Shown here: positions 49,053 through 57,609 of the stretch, piece after piece
Numbering within the stretch: position 1 is the first letter of the stretch
Layout of the letters: the number at the start of each line of letters is the position of its first letter
NCBI RefSeq assembly: GCF_000176175.1
Contig: NZ_ACZP01000018.1
Span: forward strand, 1 to 64,000
Source of the DNA: Vibrio furnissii CIP 102972
GTDB lineage: Bacteria; Pseudomonadota; Gammaproteobacteria; Enterobacterales; Vibrionaceae
Direction of reading: 5' to 3'
DNA length: 64,000 bases
Position numbers and translations under genes: made by a program
The notes under the pieces: model-generated
The model's input: the letters and a program-made list of their open reading frames with translations, nothing else
What the model was told of the DNA's origin: nothing
The model's database searches: none

Positions 49053-49080
49053 TGTTATCGGTAACATGTTACCCGTAACT
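49053..49080. promoter_or_regulatory. tandem GntR operators
   Basis: TGTTATCGGTAACA (49053-49066) directly abuts TGTTACCCGTAACT (49067-49080). Both are near-perfect 14-bp palindromes of the GntR type (TGTTA-N4-TAACA). They lie between the divergent gntK and gntU genes, so one repressor complex could control both directions. Confidence 0.8.
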
Positions 49081-49088
49081 TAAAGATT

Positions 49089-49104
49089 TGTGACCCAATA
49101 CACA
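49089..49104. promoter_or_regulatory. CRP-like site upstream of the gntK-edd promoter
   Basis: TGTGA-CCCAAT-ACACA matches the CRP consensus TGTGA-N6-TCACA at 9 of 10 positions. A minus-strand TAAGAT -10 candidate (49043-49048) would put its centre near -60, a class I activating position for gntK-edd. The role is inferred. Confidence 0.5.
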
Positions 49105-49134
49105 AACATCCAATCCTTGATAAAGGTGAACAAA

Positions 49135-50514
49135 ATGGAATCAATAGCACATAGCCCAGACCCTACCTATCTGTTGCTGATCGCTGCCTGTGCCATCGCA
49201 GCGCTGCTTGTTTTAATCATGAAATTGAAGGTGCATGCCTTTGCCTCACTGACGTTGGTGAGCTTTGGTACTGCACTCGCCACGGGCATGCCCAGTGAGC
49301 AAGTTGTTCCGACCATGATGTCGGGATTTGGCGGCACGCTGGCCTCGGTGGCGCTGCTGGTTGGCCTTGGGGCCATGATTGGTAAAATTCTTGAAGTGAC
49401 CGGCGGGGCGAAAGTGCTGGCGGATACTTTGATTGGCCGCTTTGGTGAACACCGCGCGCCGTTGGCACTCGGGGTGGCGTCCTTGATGTTCGGTTTCCCG
49501 ATCTTCTTTGATGCTGGCTTGATTGTGATGATGCCGATCCTGTTTAGTGTCGCGAAACGCTTTGGCGGTTCACCGCTCAAATACGCGTTGCCAGCGGCGG
49601 GTGCGTTTGCGGTGATGCACGCGTTTGTACCACCACATCCAGGCCCGGTGGCTGCGTCGGATCTGCTTGGTGCGGACTTGGGGCTGCTGCTGATTGTCGG
49701 TATTTTGGTCGCGATTCCTACGTGGTATTTCGGTGCGTACCTGTTCGGTTTGTATGCTGGGAATAAATTCAACATTCCGCTCTCCAAAGCGTTTTTGAAC
49801 ACTGAAGTGATGTTCAAAGACAAAACCGATTTGCCGAAGTTCTCGACCGTCCTGCTGATCCTACTGCTGCCTGTGCTGCTGATTTTCATGGATACCGGCC
49901 TCAACACATTGACGGTGGCAGGCATCATTGATGGCCAGCAACCGGTGATTGAATTCTTGCGAATGCTGGGTAAAACCCCGATTGCGTTGCTGATCACCTT
50001 GTTGGTGTGTCTGAGCGTGTTTGCCGGCAAATACGGCATGGGCAAATTGGAAAAACTGTGTACCGATGCGTTGGCTCCGATTTGCGCCGTGATTCTGGTG
50101 ACGGGTGCGGGTGGGATGTTTGGTGGCGTGTTGCGCTCAAGCGGCATCGGCCAAGCACTGGCGGATGTGTTGGCCGACACCGGTATGCCTGTGATTTTGG
50201 CCGCGTTCGTGATTTCAACCTGTCTGCGCGTGGCGCAAGGTTCGGCGACCGTGGCGCTGACAACAACTGCCGCACTGATGGCGCCGATTGTGTCACAGAC
50301 GGTCGGTCTGACTGAACTGGACCTGTGCTTTATCGTGATTGCGATTGCCGGTGGTGCGACGGTGTTGTCACACTTCAACGATTCGGGTTTCTGGCTGGTG
50401 TCTCGCCTGCTGGAAATGGATGAGAAGACCACACTGAAAACTTGGACAGTGATGGAAACGCTGCTGGGCACAATTGCCTTTGCGATTGTCGCACTGCTTA
50501 GCTTTATTTTATAA
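49135..50514 (+). CDS. gntU: gluconate:H+ symporter (GntP family)
   Basis: A 459-residue permease of the GntP family with about 12 hydrophobic segments and the signature FVPPHPGPVAASDLLGADLG. It imports gluconate for GntK. ATG 49135 has AAAGGTGA upstream; a GTG start 15 codons earlier would begin inside the CRP-like site and is rejected. Which paralogue (GntT, GntU) it corresponds to is not certain. It is followed by eda after 12 bp. Confidence 0.93.
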   Translation: MESIAHSPDPTYLLLIAACAIAALLVLIMKLKVHAFASLTLVSFGTALATGMPSEQVVPTMMSGFGGTLASVALLVGLGAMIGKILEVTGGAKVLADTLIGRFGEHRAPLALGVASLMFGFPIFFDAGLIVMMPILFSVAKRFGGSPLKYALPAAGAFAVMHAFVPPHPGPVAASDLLGADLGLLLIVGILVAIPTWYFGAYLFGLYAGNKFNIPLSKAFLNTEVMFKDKTDLPKFSTVLLILLLPVLLIFMDTGLNTLTVAGIIDGQQPVIEFLRMLGKTPIALLITLLVCLSVFAGKYGMGKLEKLCTDALAPICAVILVTGAGGMFGGVLRSSGIGQALADVLADTGMPVILAAFVISTCLRVAQGSATVALTTTAALMAPIVSQTVGLTELDLCFIVIAIAGGATVLSHFNDSGFWLVSRLLEMDEKTTLKTWTVMETLLGTIAFAIVALLSFIL

Positions 50515-50526
50515 GGTGGACTGAGA

Positions 50527-51132
50527 ATGACGCTTGAACAACGACTGCAACACATCAAAATTGTCCCGGTCATTGCGATCAATGATGCGGCGCACGCGGT
50601 GCCGCTGGCGAAAGTGCTGGTGGAAAACGGCTTGCCGTGTGCCGAAGTCACGTTTCGTACCGACGCAGCGCAGGAATCGATTCGCTTGATGCGCGACGCC
50701 TACCCAGAGCTGTTGATTGGTGCGGGCACCGTACTGACCACGCAGCAAGTGGATCAAGCGATCAGCGCGGGGGCTGATTTCATCGTCAGCCCGGGGTTGA
50801 ACCCCACCACGGTGAAATACTGTCAGCAACGGGGCATTGCGATTGTTCCGGGCGTGAACAACCCAAGCTTGGTGGAGCAAGCCATGGAACTGGGTCTTCG
50901 CACGGTGAAGTTCTTCCCGGCAGAGCCGTCGGGCGGTGTGGCGATGCTTAAAGCGCTGTGCGCCGTGTACCCCGTGCAGTTTATGCCAACGGGCGGCGTG
51001 AATCCGCGCAATGTGGCTGAGTATTTGTCGATTCCGGCCGTGGTTGCCTGTGGCGGAACGTGGATGGTGCCCACCGACTTGATGGACCGCGGCGACTGGG
51101 ATGCGATCGCGCGTTTAGTCCGTGACCTGTAA
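50527..51132 (+). CDS. eda: KDPG/KHG aldolase
   Basis: A 201-residue class I aldolase that splits KDPG to pyruvate and glyceraldehyde 3-phosphate, the second Entner-Doudoroff step. The Schiff-base Lys128 is in TVKFFPAE, Glu40 in CAEVTFRT, and the phosphate-binding GGVNPRN follows. It completes the pathway: GntU, GntK, Edd, Eda. Confidence 0.96.
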   Translation: MTLEQRLQHIKIVPVIAINDAAHAVPLAKVLVENGLPCAEVTFRTDAAQESIRLMRDAYPELLIGAGTVLTTQQVDQAISAGADFIVSPGLNPTTVKYCQQRGIAIVPGVNNPSLVEQAMELGLRTVKFFPAEPSGGVAMLKALCAVYPVQFMPTGGVNPRNVAEYLSIPAVVACGGTWMVPTDLMDRGDWDAIARLVRDL

Positions 51133-51155
51133 GCCAGTGTGCTCATGAATGAGAA

Positions 51156-51180
51156 AGTCAGCCCATGTGGCTGGCTTTTT
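51156..51180 (+). terminator. terminator of gntU-eda
   Basis: The stem AGTCAGCC/GGCTGGCT (one G-T pair) with a 5-nt loop is followed by TTTTT. It lies 23 bp after eda. Confidence 0.9.
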
Positions 51181-51314
51181 GTTTTGTGCGGTATGAAACG
51201 AGTTGTTCCCCTGCGATGGACTATGATAAAAGCAAATTGGTGCATCGCGAGCGCGGCAAGCCGCATCACGCAAGCTGCCATACGGCGTAAGCGGAAATAA
51301 ACATTAACAATTCT

Positions 51315-51343
51315 TTGAATCTTACTGCGCATAACAGTGTTAC
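51315..51343 (+). promoter_or_regulatory. candidate ompR promoter
   Basis: TTGAAT (51315-51320) and TGTTAC (51338-51343) are separated by 17 bp. The start would fall near 51350, so the mRNA would begin with the hairpin at 51353-51372. The -10 box is weak, so this is a tentative call. Confidence 0.35.
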
Positions 51344-51352
51344 ATTTTACTC

Positions 51353-51372
51353 GCCCCCGTCTTTTCGGGGGC
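51353..51372 (+). other. stem-loop in the ompR leader
   Basis: GCCCCCG-TCTTTT-CGGGGGC has a 7-bp GC-only stem with a 6-nt loop, 28 bp before the ompR ATG. No T-run follows, so it is not an intrinsic terminator. It could be a 5'-end stability element. Confidence 0.8.
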
Positions 51373-51400
51373 AGTCACTTAATTAGTGGGATCAGGACAC

Positions 51401-52123
51401 ATGCAAGAAAACTACAAAATTTTAGTCGTCGACGATGACGCGCGTTTGCGTGCATTGCTGGAGCGTTATTTATCTGAACAAGGCTTTCAGGTGCGCAGCG
51501 TCGCAAACAGTGAGCAGATGGACCCCCTGTTAACCCGTGAAACGTTTCACCTGATGGTACTGGATTTGATGCTACCGGGGGAAGATGGTCTGTCGATTTG
51601 TCGTCGTCTACGCAATGCCAACAACGCCATTCCGATTCTGATGTTGACCGCTAAAGGCGATGAAATTGATCGTATCGTCGGCCTAGAAGTGGGCGCCGAT
51701 GACTACCTGCCAAAACCGTTTAACCCACGTGAACTGCTGGCACGCATTAAAGCGGTGCTGCGCCGTCAGGTGATTGAAGCCCCGGGTGCGCCAAGCGCAG
51801 ACGATACCGTGGTCGAATTTGGTGAATTCCGCTTAAACCTTGGCACGCGTGAAATGTTCCGCGGCGAAGAGGCGATGCCGCTGACGTCGGGTGAATTTGC
51901 TGTGCTCAAAGCCCTAGTGACCAACGCGCGTGAGCCGTTGTCGCGTGACAAACTGATGAACATGGCACGTGGCCGCGAATATTCCGCGATGGAACGCTCG
52001 ATTGACGTGCAAATTTCCCGCCTGCGCCGCATGCTGGAAGTGGATCCAAGCAAACCGCGTTACATTCAGACCGTGTGGGGTCTGGGATACGTGTTTGTTC
52101 CCGATGGCAAAGCCGCCAGCTAA
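51401..52123 (+). CDS. ompR: osmolarity response regulator OmpR
   Basis: A 240-residue response regulator. The receiver domain has the acidic pocket VDDD and phosphoacceptor Asp55 (LDLMLPG). The C-terminal winged helix (about 135-237) binds porin and other promoters. It is very close to E. coli OmpR (239). ATG 51401 with AGGA upstream is preferred over a TTG five codons earlier. envZ follows after 73 bp. Confidence 0.97.
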   Translation: MQENYKILVVDDDARLRALLERYLSEQGFQVRSVANSEQMDPLLTRETFHLMVLDLMLPGEDGLSICRRLRNANNAIPILMLTAKGDEIDRIVGLEVGADDYLPKPFNPRELLARIKAVLRRQVIEAPGAPSADDTVVEFGEFRLNLGTREMFRGEEAMPLTSGEFAVLKALVTNAREPLSRDKLMNMARGREYSAMERSIDVQISRLRRMLEVDPSKPRYIQTVWGLGYVFVPDGKAAS

Positions 52124-52196
52124 TCTGACGCCCCTTGCAGTACCAGTGTCGCCCTGATATTGGTGCTGAATTTTCCCTTGCCCCAAAAGGTGTCGC

Positions 52197-53504
52197 ATGC
52201 GTATTCGCAGCTCATTTACTCAAACCATTCTGCTGTTTTTCACCCTGCTGATCGCCAGCCAAGCGTACTCCTATTACGCGCTGTTTAATTACGCGCTGAT
52301 GCCGAGTTTGCAGCAGTTCAACAAAATCCTCAGCCATGAAATCAGCCTGATGCTCGATGATTCCCTGACCCCAGCGGATGACAGCTTGGCGATGGATGTC
52401 CCGATGCGTCGCCGCGTGTTAGAGCAGCTTGGCGTGAGTATTTTTAACGAAAACAGCCCACTGGCGGATGGCTTTAACCATTCGGTCAGCATCGATTTGA
52501 TGAGTGAGGAGATGTCGCAAGAACTCGGTTCGCCGACGGAAGTGCGCATGGGCGTTGGGCCAGACAGTTACGTGCTGTGGATGAAGATCGATCTGCTGCC
52601 GGGGCAAGTGCTGCGCATTCCGCTGTCGGAGTTGCAGGAAGAGGACTTTGCGCCGCTGTTTCGTAATAGCATTGTGATGGCGGTGTTGATTCTGGTTGGC
52701 GGTTGGTTGTTTATTCGTTTACAGAACCGGCCGTTGATCGCGCTGGAAAAAGCGGCTAAAGCGGTGGGGCGCGGGGAAATTCCGCCGCCACTGCCAGAAA
52801 AAGGGGCCAGTGAAATTCGCTCGGTCACTCGGGCATTTAATCAGATGTCTAAGGGCATTCAAGCGCTGGAGGCCGACCGCGCGCTGTTGATGGCGGGCAT
52901 CAGTCATGATTTACGCACGCCGCTGACCCGCATTCGCCTCGCGACCGAAATGATGTCCCCGGAAGAGAGCTACCTTGCCGAAGGTATTATCAGCGACACC
53001 GAAGAGTGCAACGAGATCATCAGCCAGTTCATGGACTACCTCAAACCGGTCAATAAACAGAGCTTTGAACAAGTCGACCTCAATGAAATTGCCAACGATG
53101 TGGCGACTTCGGAAGGCGGCTACGAAGTGCAAGTCGACGTGAGTTTGCACCCTGAATTTGTGCCAGCCTTTGGTAATCCGATCGCCATCAAGCGGGCGGT
53201 GAGCAACTTGGTTGTGAACGCGCTGCGTTACGGCAATGGCTGGGTCAAAGTGAGTACCGGCCTGACTGTGGATAAAAAAATGGCGTGGGTGTGTGTGGAA
53301 GACAATGGCCCGGGCATCGAGCCGTCGCAGGTCAACAAGCTGTTTGAACCGTTTACTCGGGGCGATACCGCCCGCGGTAGTGAAGGCACGGGATTGGGGC
53401 TGGCCATTGTGAAGCGCATCATCAGCCAACATCACGGCTCGGTGGCGGTGAACAATCGCAGCGAGGGTGGTTTGAAAGCACAAATCAGTTTCCCGACACG
53501 CTGA
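52197..53504 (+). CDS. envZ: osmosensor histidine kinase EnvZ
   Basis: A 435-residue inner-membrane kinase with TM1 (about 9-30), a periplasmic domain (about 35-155), TM2 (about 157-175), HAMP, the H box AGISHDLRTPLTRIRLATEM with His237, and an HATPase domain (N box, DNGPGIEP, GTGLGLAIVKR). It pairs with OmpR to respond to osmolarity and acid. A tight set of GATACG repeats begins at its stop codon, and a terminator follows. Confidence 0.96.
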   Translation: MRIRSSFTQTILLFFTLLIASQAYSYYALFNYALMPSLQQFNKILSHEISLMLDDSLTPADDSLAMDVPMRRRVLEQLGVSIFNENSPLADGFNHSVSIDLMSEEMSQELGSPTEVRMGVGPDSYVLWMKIDLLPGQVLRIPLSELQEEDFAPLFRNSIVMAVLILVGGWLFIRLQNRPLIALEKAAKAVGRGEIPPPLPEKGASEIRSVTRAFNQMSKGIQALEADRALLMAGISHDLRTPLTRIRLATEMMSPEESYLAEGIISDTEECNEIISQFMDYLKPVNKQSFEQVDLNEIANDVATSEGGYEVQVDVSLHPEFVPAFGNPIAIKRAVSNLVVNALRYGNGWVKVSTGLTVDKKMAWVCVEDNGPGIEPSQVNKLFEPFTRGDTARGSEGTGLGLAIVKRIISQHHGSVAVNNRSEGGLKAQISFPTR

Positions 53505-53552
53505 TACGGATACGTCGATACGGATTGCGTGGATACGAATGATGTTGATACG
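53503..53552. repeat. five dispersed GATACG hexamers
   Basis: GATACG occurs at 53503, 53509, 53517, 53532 and 53547, starting at the envZ stop codon. The spacing is irregular and there is no open frame or palindrome. The function is unknown; it may be decay of a short tandem array. Confidence 0.7.
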
Positions 53553-53646
53553 AACGAAGATGATGCGTTCCTGACGTGTCAAAGTACGGCCACCCGACGC
53601 GGGTTGGCCATCATTGGCGTTGGGCCATATCGCAAACATCACCCAC

Positions 53647-53676
53647 AAAAAAGCTCGCCATCTGGCGAGCTTTTTT
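53647..53676. terminator. bidirectional terminator between envZ and xanP
   Basis: A perfect stem AAGCTCGCCA/TGGCGAGCTT lies between an A-run and a T-run, giving a U-tail on both strands. It serves convergent envZ and xanP. Confidence 0.93.
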
Positions 53677-53710
53677 CGTCTCAATCGTTTATGCAGCGCA
53701 TGCACATGAC

Positions 53711-55102
53711 TTACGCTTCTTTCACGTCGTCTTGCGCGTCTTCGCGTGTGACATGCGTTTCTGGCAACAGCAGGTTGAGCAGAATCGCGGTGATCCCACC
53801 GGCTGCGACACCTGAAGAGAAAATGCTCTTAATGAAGTCGGGCATAAATTGCAGGATTTCTGGTTTTTGCGCGATGCCCAGGCCCATCGAGAACGACAGC
53901 GCCATGATCAGAATGGCGCGGCGGTCGAGGTCGACGCGAGAAATGATGCGCACACCCGCTGCAGCGATGGTACCGAACATCACGATGGTTGCGCCGCCCA
54001 GCACTGGTTCCGGAATCAGCTGAACAAAGCTCGCCACACCCGGGAACAGGCCCAGCAGGACCAACATGCCGGAAATGAAGTAACCGACGTAACGGCTGGC
54101 GACACCGGTCAGCATGATCACGCCGTTGTTCTGGCTGAAGGTGGAGTTCGGGAAGCTGTTGAACACCGCTGCCAGCGCGGAGTTGATGCCGTCTGCCAGC
54201 ACGCCGCCTTTAATGCGTTTCATGTAGACCGGGCCTTTCACTGGCTCACCTGACACTTCAGACGTCGCGGTGATATCGCCGATCGCTTCCAGTGCCGTGA
54301 TAAGGAAAATCAGTACCAGCGGAATAAACAGTGACCAGTCAAAGCCGAGGCCGTATTGCATCGGAATCGGCAGGGCAATCATCTCAGTGGCGCCCAGTTG
54401 GCTGGTGTCGACCATGCCCATCAGGTACGCCATGATGTAACCGACCAGCATGGCAATCACAATGGATGCCACACGCACGTAAGGGTTGCGTGAACGGTTG
54501 AGTAGCACGATCAGCCCCAACACGGTGCCAGCCAGTGCCAGTTTATCCAGACTCCCGAAGGTGCCGTCGCCCAGTGCCGCATAGCCGCCACCCATCGACA
54601 CCAAGCCCACTTGCACCAGCGTCAAGCCAATCAGCGTCACCACAATGCCAGAGACCAGCGGGGTGATGATGCGCTGGGCAAATTCCAGGACGCGCGAGAG
54701 CAGAATTTCGGCGAAAGAGGCCACAAGGATGGTGCCAAAAATCGCTGCCATCATGGTGGCAATGTCTGCGCCACCGGCTTTCAGTGCCAAACCTGCGCCA
54801 ATGATGGGGCCAAGGAAATTAAAGCTGGTGCCTTGAATCGACAGCAAACCGGAGCCAATGGGGCCGATGGTGCGAATTTGAATGAATGAAGACAGACCGG
54901 AGGCAAACAGCGACATGCTGATGATGGTATTGGTCTGATCGGCCGGCACACCCAGTGACTGACAGATGATCAGGGATGGGGTGATCACGGCAACAAACAT
55001 CGCCAGCAGGTGCTGCAAAGCGGCAAAAAACGTTTGTGGCAGTGGCGGACGGTCATTGAGCTGGTAAACCAGATCGGACTTACGCGTGTTTTGGGTTGTC
55101 AT
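53711..55102 (-). CDS. xanP: xanthine:H+ symporter, NCS2/NAT family
   Basis: A 463-residue permease, the same length as E. coli XanP and closely like it throughout. The signature QNNGVIMLTGVASRYVG and the substrate-site segment ALEAIGDITATSEVSG are intact. About 14 membrane segments. It imports xanthine for purine salvage. Two PurR boxes flank the promoter, which fits purine control and supports the xanthine assignment over uracil. Confidence 0.92.
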   Translation of the reverse strand: MTTQNTRKSDLVYQLNDRPPLPQTFFAALQHLLAMFVAVITPSLIICQSLGVPADQTNTIISMSLFASGLSSFIQIRTIGPIGSGLLSIQGTSFNFLGPIIGAGLALKAGGADIATMMAAIFGTILVASFAEILLSRVLEFAQRIITPLVSGIVVTLIGLTLVQVGLVSMGGGYAALGDGTFGSLDKLALAGTVLGLIVLLNRSRNPYVRVASIVIAMLVGYIMAYLMGMVDTSQLGATEMIALPIPMQYGLGFDWSLFIPLVLIFLITALEAIGDITATSEVSGEPVKGPVYMKRIKGGVLADGINSALAAVFNSFPNSTFSQNNGVIMLTGVASRYVGYFISGMLVLLGLFPGVASFVQLIPEPVLGGATIVMFGTIAAAGVRIISRVDLDRRAILIMALSFSMGLGIAQKPEILQFMPDFIKSIFSSGVAAGGITAILLNLLLPETHVTREDAQDDVKEA

Positions 55103-55223
55103 GGCAGTTTCCTAATGTGTCATGTCACTTCGTATGCGCTGAGTGGGCATTGGAAGCGGAACGCGGACGTTATCTGTGATTGCTGTTAATCAGGTCCGGC
55201 TCAGGATATGGGGATTCTTCTCA

Positions 55224-55239
55224 AGGTAAACGTTTGCGT
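55224..55239 (-). promoter_or_regulatory. PurR box 1 of xanP
   Basis: AGGTAAACGTTTGCGT matches the PurR consensus ACGCAAACGTTTGCGT at 14 of 16 positions. It lies just downstream of the predicted xanP transcription start. Confidence 0.82.
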
Positions 55240-55258
55240 TTACTCAAATTTGGCGGCG

Positions 55259-55286
55259 ATTATAGAGGTTTTACTCAAGAAAGCAA
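55259..55286 (-). promoter_or_regulatory. xanP promoter
   Basis: On the minus strand TTGCTT (-35, 55286-55281) and a perfect TATAAT (-10, 55264-55259) are 16 bp apart. The -35 box is inside PurR box 2, so repressor binding would block polymerase. Confidence 0.78.
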
Positions 55287-55296
55287 ACGTTTGCCA
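55281..55296 (-). promoter_or_regulatory. PurR box 2 of xanP
   Basis: AAGCAAACGTTTGCCA matches the PurR consensus at 13 of 16 positions, with the central 12 bases intact. It overlaps the -35 box of the xanP promoter. Confidence 0.82.
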
Positions 55297-55385
55297 GAAG
55301 GTTGAGGCCCGTGATTGATCGGCGTCAATTGGCAAGGCGTGAGGACGCCGCTTGAGGAAAAGCGGCGAAGGCGATCTCGCGCGTT

Positions 55386-57464
55386 TTAGGCTTTGGCGTA
55401 CACGTCGCGTTCACCCAACCAGCGATCGATGATTGCGACCGCATTGTCGGGGTATTGTTCGTGAATGTGGCGGGCGATGCGTTGCACTTCCGGGATCAGG
55501 CGTTGGTCTCGCACCAGATCGGCGATTTTGAAATCGGCCAAACCGGTCTGCTTGGTGCCCAGCAGTTCGCCGGGGCCGCGAATTTCTAAATCGCGCTGCG
55601 CAATCACGAAGCCATCGTTGCTCTCGCGCAGGACACCGAGGCGTTTTTGCGCTGTTTTTGACAGCGGCGCATGGTAGAGCAGGACACAATGGCTGGCCAC
55701 CGAGCCGCGACCCACACGGCCACGCAACTGGTGCAACTGCGCCAGTCCCAAACGTTCTGGGTTTTCGATGATCATCAGGCTGGCGTTGGGTACATCCACC
55801 CCGACTTCAATCACCGTGGTGGCGACCAATAAATGCAGCTGGTTGTCTTTAAATGCTTGCATCACGGCCTGCTTTTCGGCCGGTTTCATGCGCCCGTGCA
55901 CCAAACCAATGTTGAGGTCTGGCAGTTTGCGTTGCAGCTCTTCGGCGGTGTCTGCCGCCGCTTGCGCTTCGAGCACTTCGGACTCATCAATCAGGGTGCA
56001 GACCCAATACGCTTGCTTGCCTTCAGTCAGGCACGCATGGCGCACGCGTTCAATGATGTCGGCGCGCTTGGTGTCGGGAATGGCCACGGTTTGAATCGGC
56101 GTTCGGCCGGGGGGTAATTCGTCGATGATGGAGGTTTCCAAATCGGCATAGGCGGTCATGGCCAAGGTGCGCGGAATCGGCGTGGCAGTCATGATCAGTT
56201 GATGTGGGTACGCGCCTTGTTTGGCGCCTTTTTCACGCAGTTCTAAACGTTGGTGAACCCCAAAGCGGTGCTGCTCATCAATGATGACCAGCGACAGGTG
56301 ATCAAACACCACATGCTCTTGAAACAGCGCATGCGTACCGACCACCATTTTGACTTCGCCACTGGCGATGCGCGCCAGTTCCGCTTCTTTGGCTTTGCCT
56401 TTGAGTTTCCCAGCTAACCAACCAACGGGAATGCCCATGCGCTCAAACCAGTTGGCAAAGTTGAGGGCGTGCTGCTCAGCCAAGAGTTCGGTCGGCGCCA
56501 TCAGCGCAACCTGATAACCGTGTTCGAGTGCGCGCACGGCCGCCAGTGCTGCCACCAAGGTTTTACCTGAACCCACATCGCCTTGCACCAGTCGCATCAT
56601 CGGGTGGGGCTTGGCGAGGTCGGCTTCGATTTCACGCACCACACGCGCTTGCGCTTGGGTGGGCGAGAAGGGCAGTTGTGCCAGCAGTTGTTGTTTGAGC
56701 TGATGGGTCTCCGGCAGCGGCAGCGCGACGTCTTGCTGACCTTTGCTGCGCACCGCGAGCATCGACAAGTTTTGCGCCAGCAGCTCTTCCATGATCAGGC
56801 GAATCTGCGCCGGATGACGGCCTTCGTCAAACAGACTTAAGTCAATGTCTGCCGGTGGGCGGTGAATGGTGTGCAGCGCTTGAGCGAGGGTGATTTGGTG
56901 GTCATACAGCCCAGAGGGCAGTAACTCTTGTACTGCGGCTTTGTCGAGCAGTGCCAACGCTTGATCGGTGAGGTTACGCAGCGTGAGCTGGCGCAGGCCA
57001 TCGGTGGTTGGGTAAACTGGGGTCAAGTTGGGTTCGACATCGGGGTTTTGCGCCGGCGCGAAAAACTTGTAATCCGGGTGGATGATTTCCAGCCCACCAT
57101 TACCACGCTTAATTTCGCCGTAAGCGTGTACTAACTTACCGTCGGCGAAGTTGTTCTTCATGCCCGCGGTGAAGTTGAAAAAACGCAGCGTGAGCGTGCC
57201 GTTGCCATCGCTGATTTTGACCGTCAGCATTTTACGGCGACCAAAGGTGGTGTCGACCGCCATCACTTTGCCTTGCACTGCGGCCCACAGCCCCGGATGC
57301 AGTTTGATGATGGGGTAGACGCGCGTGCGATCTTCATAGCGCAGCGGCAAGTGAAACAGCAAATCTTGAACGCTGTTCAAGCCAATTTTTTCCAGCTTTT
57401 CGGCCACCTTGGCACCGACGCCGGACAGGGAGCTTAATGGAATTGCTGAAAGAAGTTGCGACAT
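55386..57464 (-). CDS. recG: ATP-dependent DNA helicase RecG
   Basis: A 692-residue helicase that remodels stalled forks and branched DNA. It has an N-terminal wedge/OB domain, then superfamily 2 motifs: Walker A QGDVGSGKTLVA, DEQH (IIDEQHRFG), TATPIPRT and the C-terminal HQLRGRVGRG. The start at 57464 (MSQLLSAIPLSSLSG) matches the family; upstream in-frame codons would add an unrelated segment. It is downstream of trmH, 145 bp away, same strand. Confidence 0.97.
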   Translation of the reverse strand: MSQLLSAIPLSSLSGVGAKVAEKLEKIGLNSVQDLLFHLPLRYEDRTRVYPIIKLHPGLWAAVQGKVMAVDTTFGRRKMLTVKISDGNGTLTLRFFNFTAGMKNNFADGKLVHAYGEIKRGNGGLEIIHPDYKFFAPAQNPDVEPNLTPVYPTTDGLRQLTLRNLTDQALALLDKAAVQELLPSGLYDHQITLAQALHTIHRPPADIDLSLFDEGRHPAQIRLIMEELLAQNLSMLAVRSKGQQDVALPLPETHQLKQQLLAQLPFSPTQAQARVVREIEADLAKPHPMMRLVQGDVGSGKTLVAALAAVRALEHGYQVALMAPTELLAEQHALNFANWFERMGIPVGWLAGKLKGKAKEAELARIASGEVKMVVGTHALFQEHVVFDHLSLVIIDEQHRFGVHQRLELREKGAKQGAYPHQLIMTATPIPRTLAMTAYADLETSIIDELPPGRTPIQTVAIPDTKRADIIERVRHACLTEGKQAYWVCTLIDESEVLEAQAAADTAEELQRKLPDLNIGLVHGRMKPAEKQAVMQAFKDNQLHLLVATTVIEVGVDVPNASLMIIENPERLGLAQLHQLRGRVGRGSVASHCVLLYHAPLSKTAQKRLGVLRESNDGFVIAQRDLEIRGPGELLGTKQTGLADFKIADLVRDQRLIPEVQRIARHIHEQYPDNAVAIIDRWLGERDVYAKA

Positions 57465-57609
57465 AAATTCAACCACATAACCAATGGATGGGGTCACGTG
57501 TGACCCCTCAAATCCCGACGTAAACTCGGCGTGACGATTCAAACATCAAATTGCTATTCAAACACTGAGCTGTCTATTTGTACAGGGGGAAATCGGCACG
57601 AAGGGCCAA

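Noticed and set aside
49167..50651. 494-codon open frame on the minus strand across gntU
   Set aside because: It is fully antisense to a gene with clear GntP-family sequence. The translation is Ser/Pro/Ile-rich without family features, and such frames arise from codon bias in hydrophobic genes.
53529..54023. 164-codon plus-strand frame after envZ
   Set aside because: It spans the bidirectional terminator and the 3' end of xanP in antisense, has low-complexity sequence and no ribosome site.
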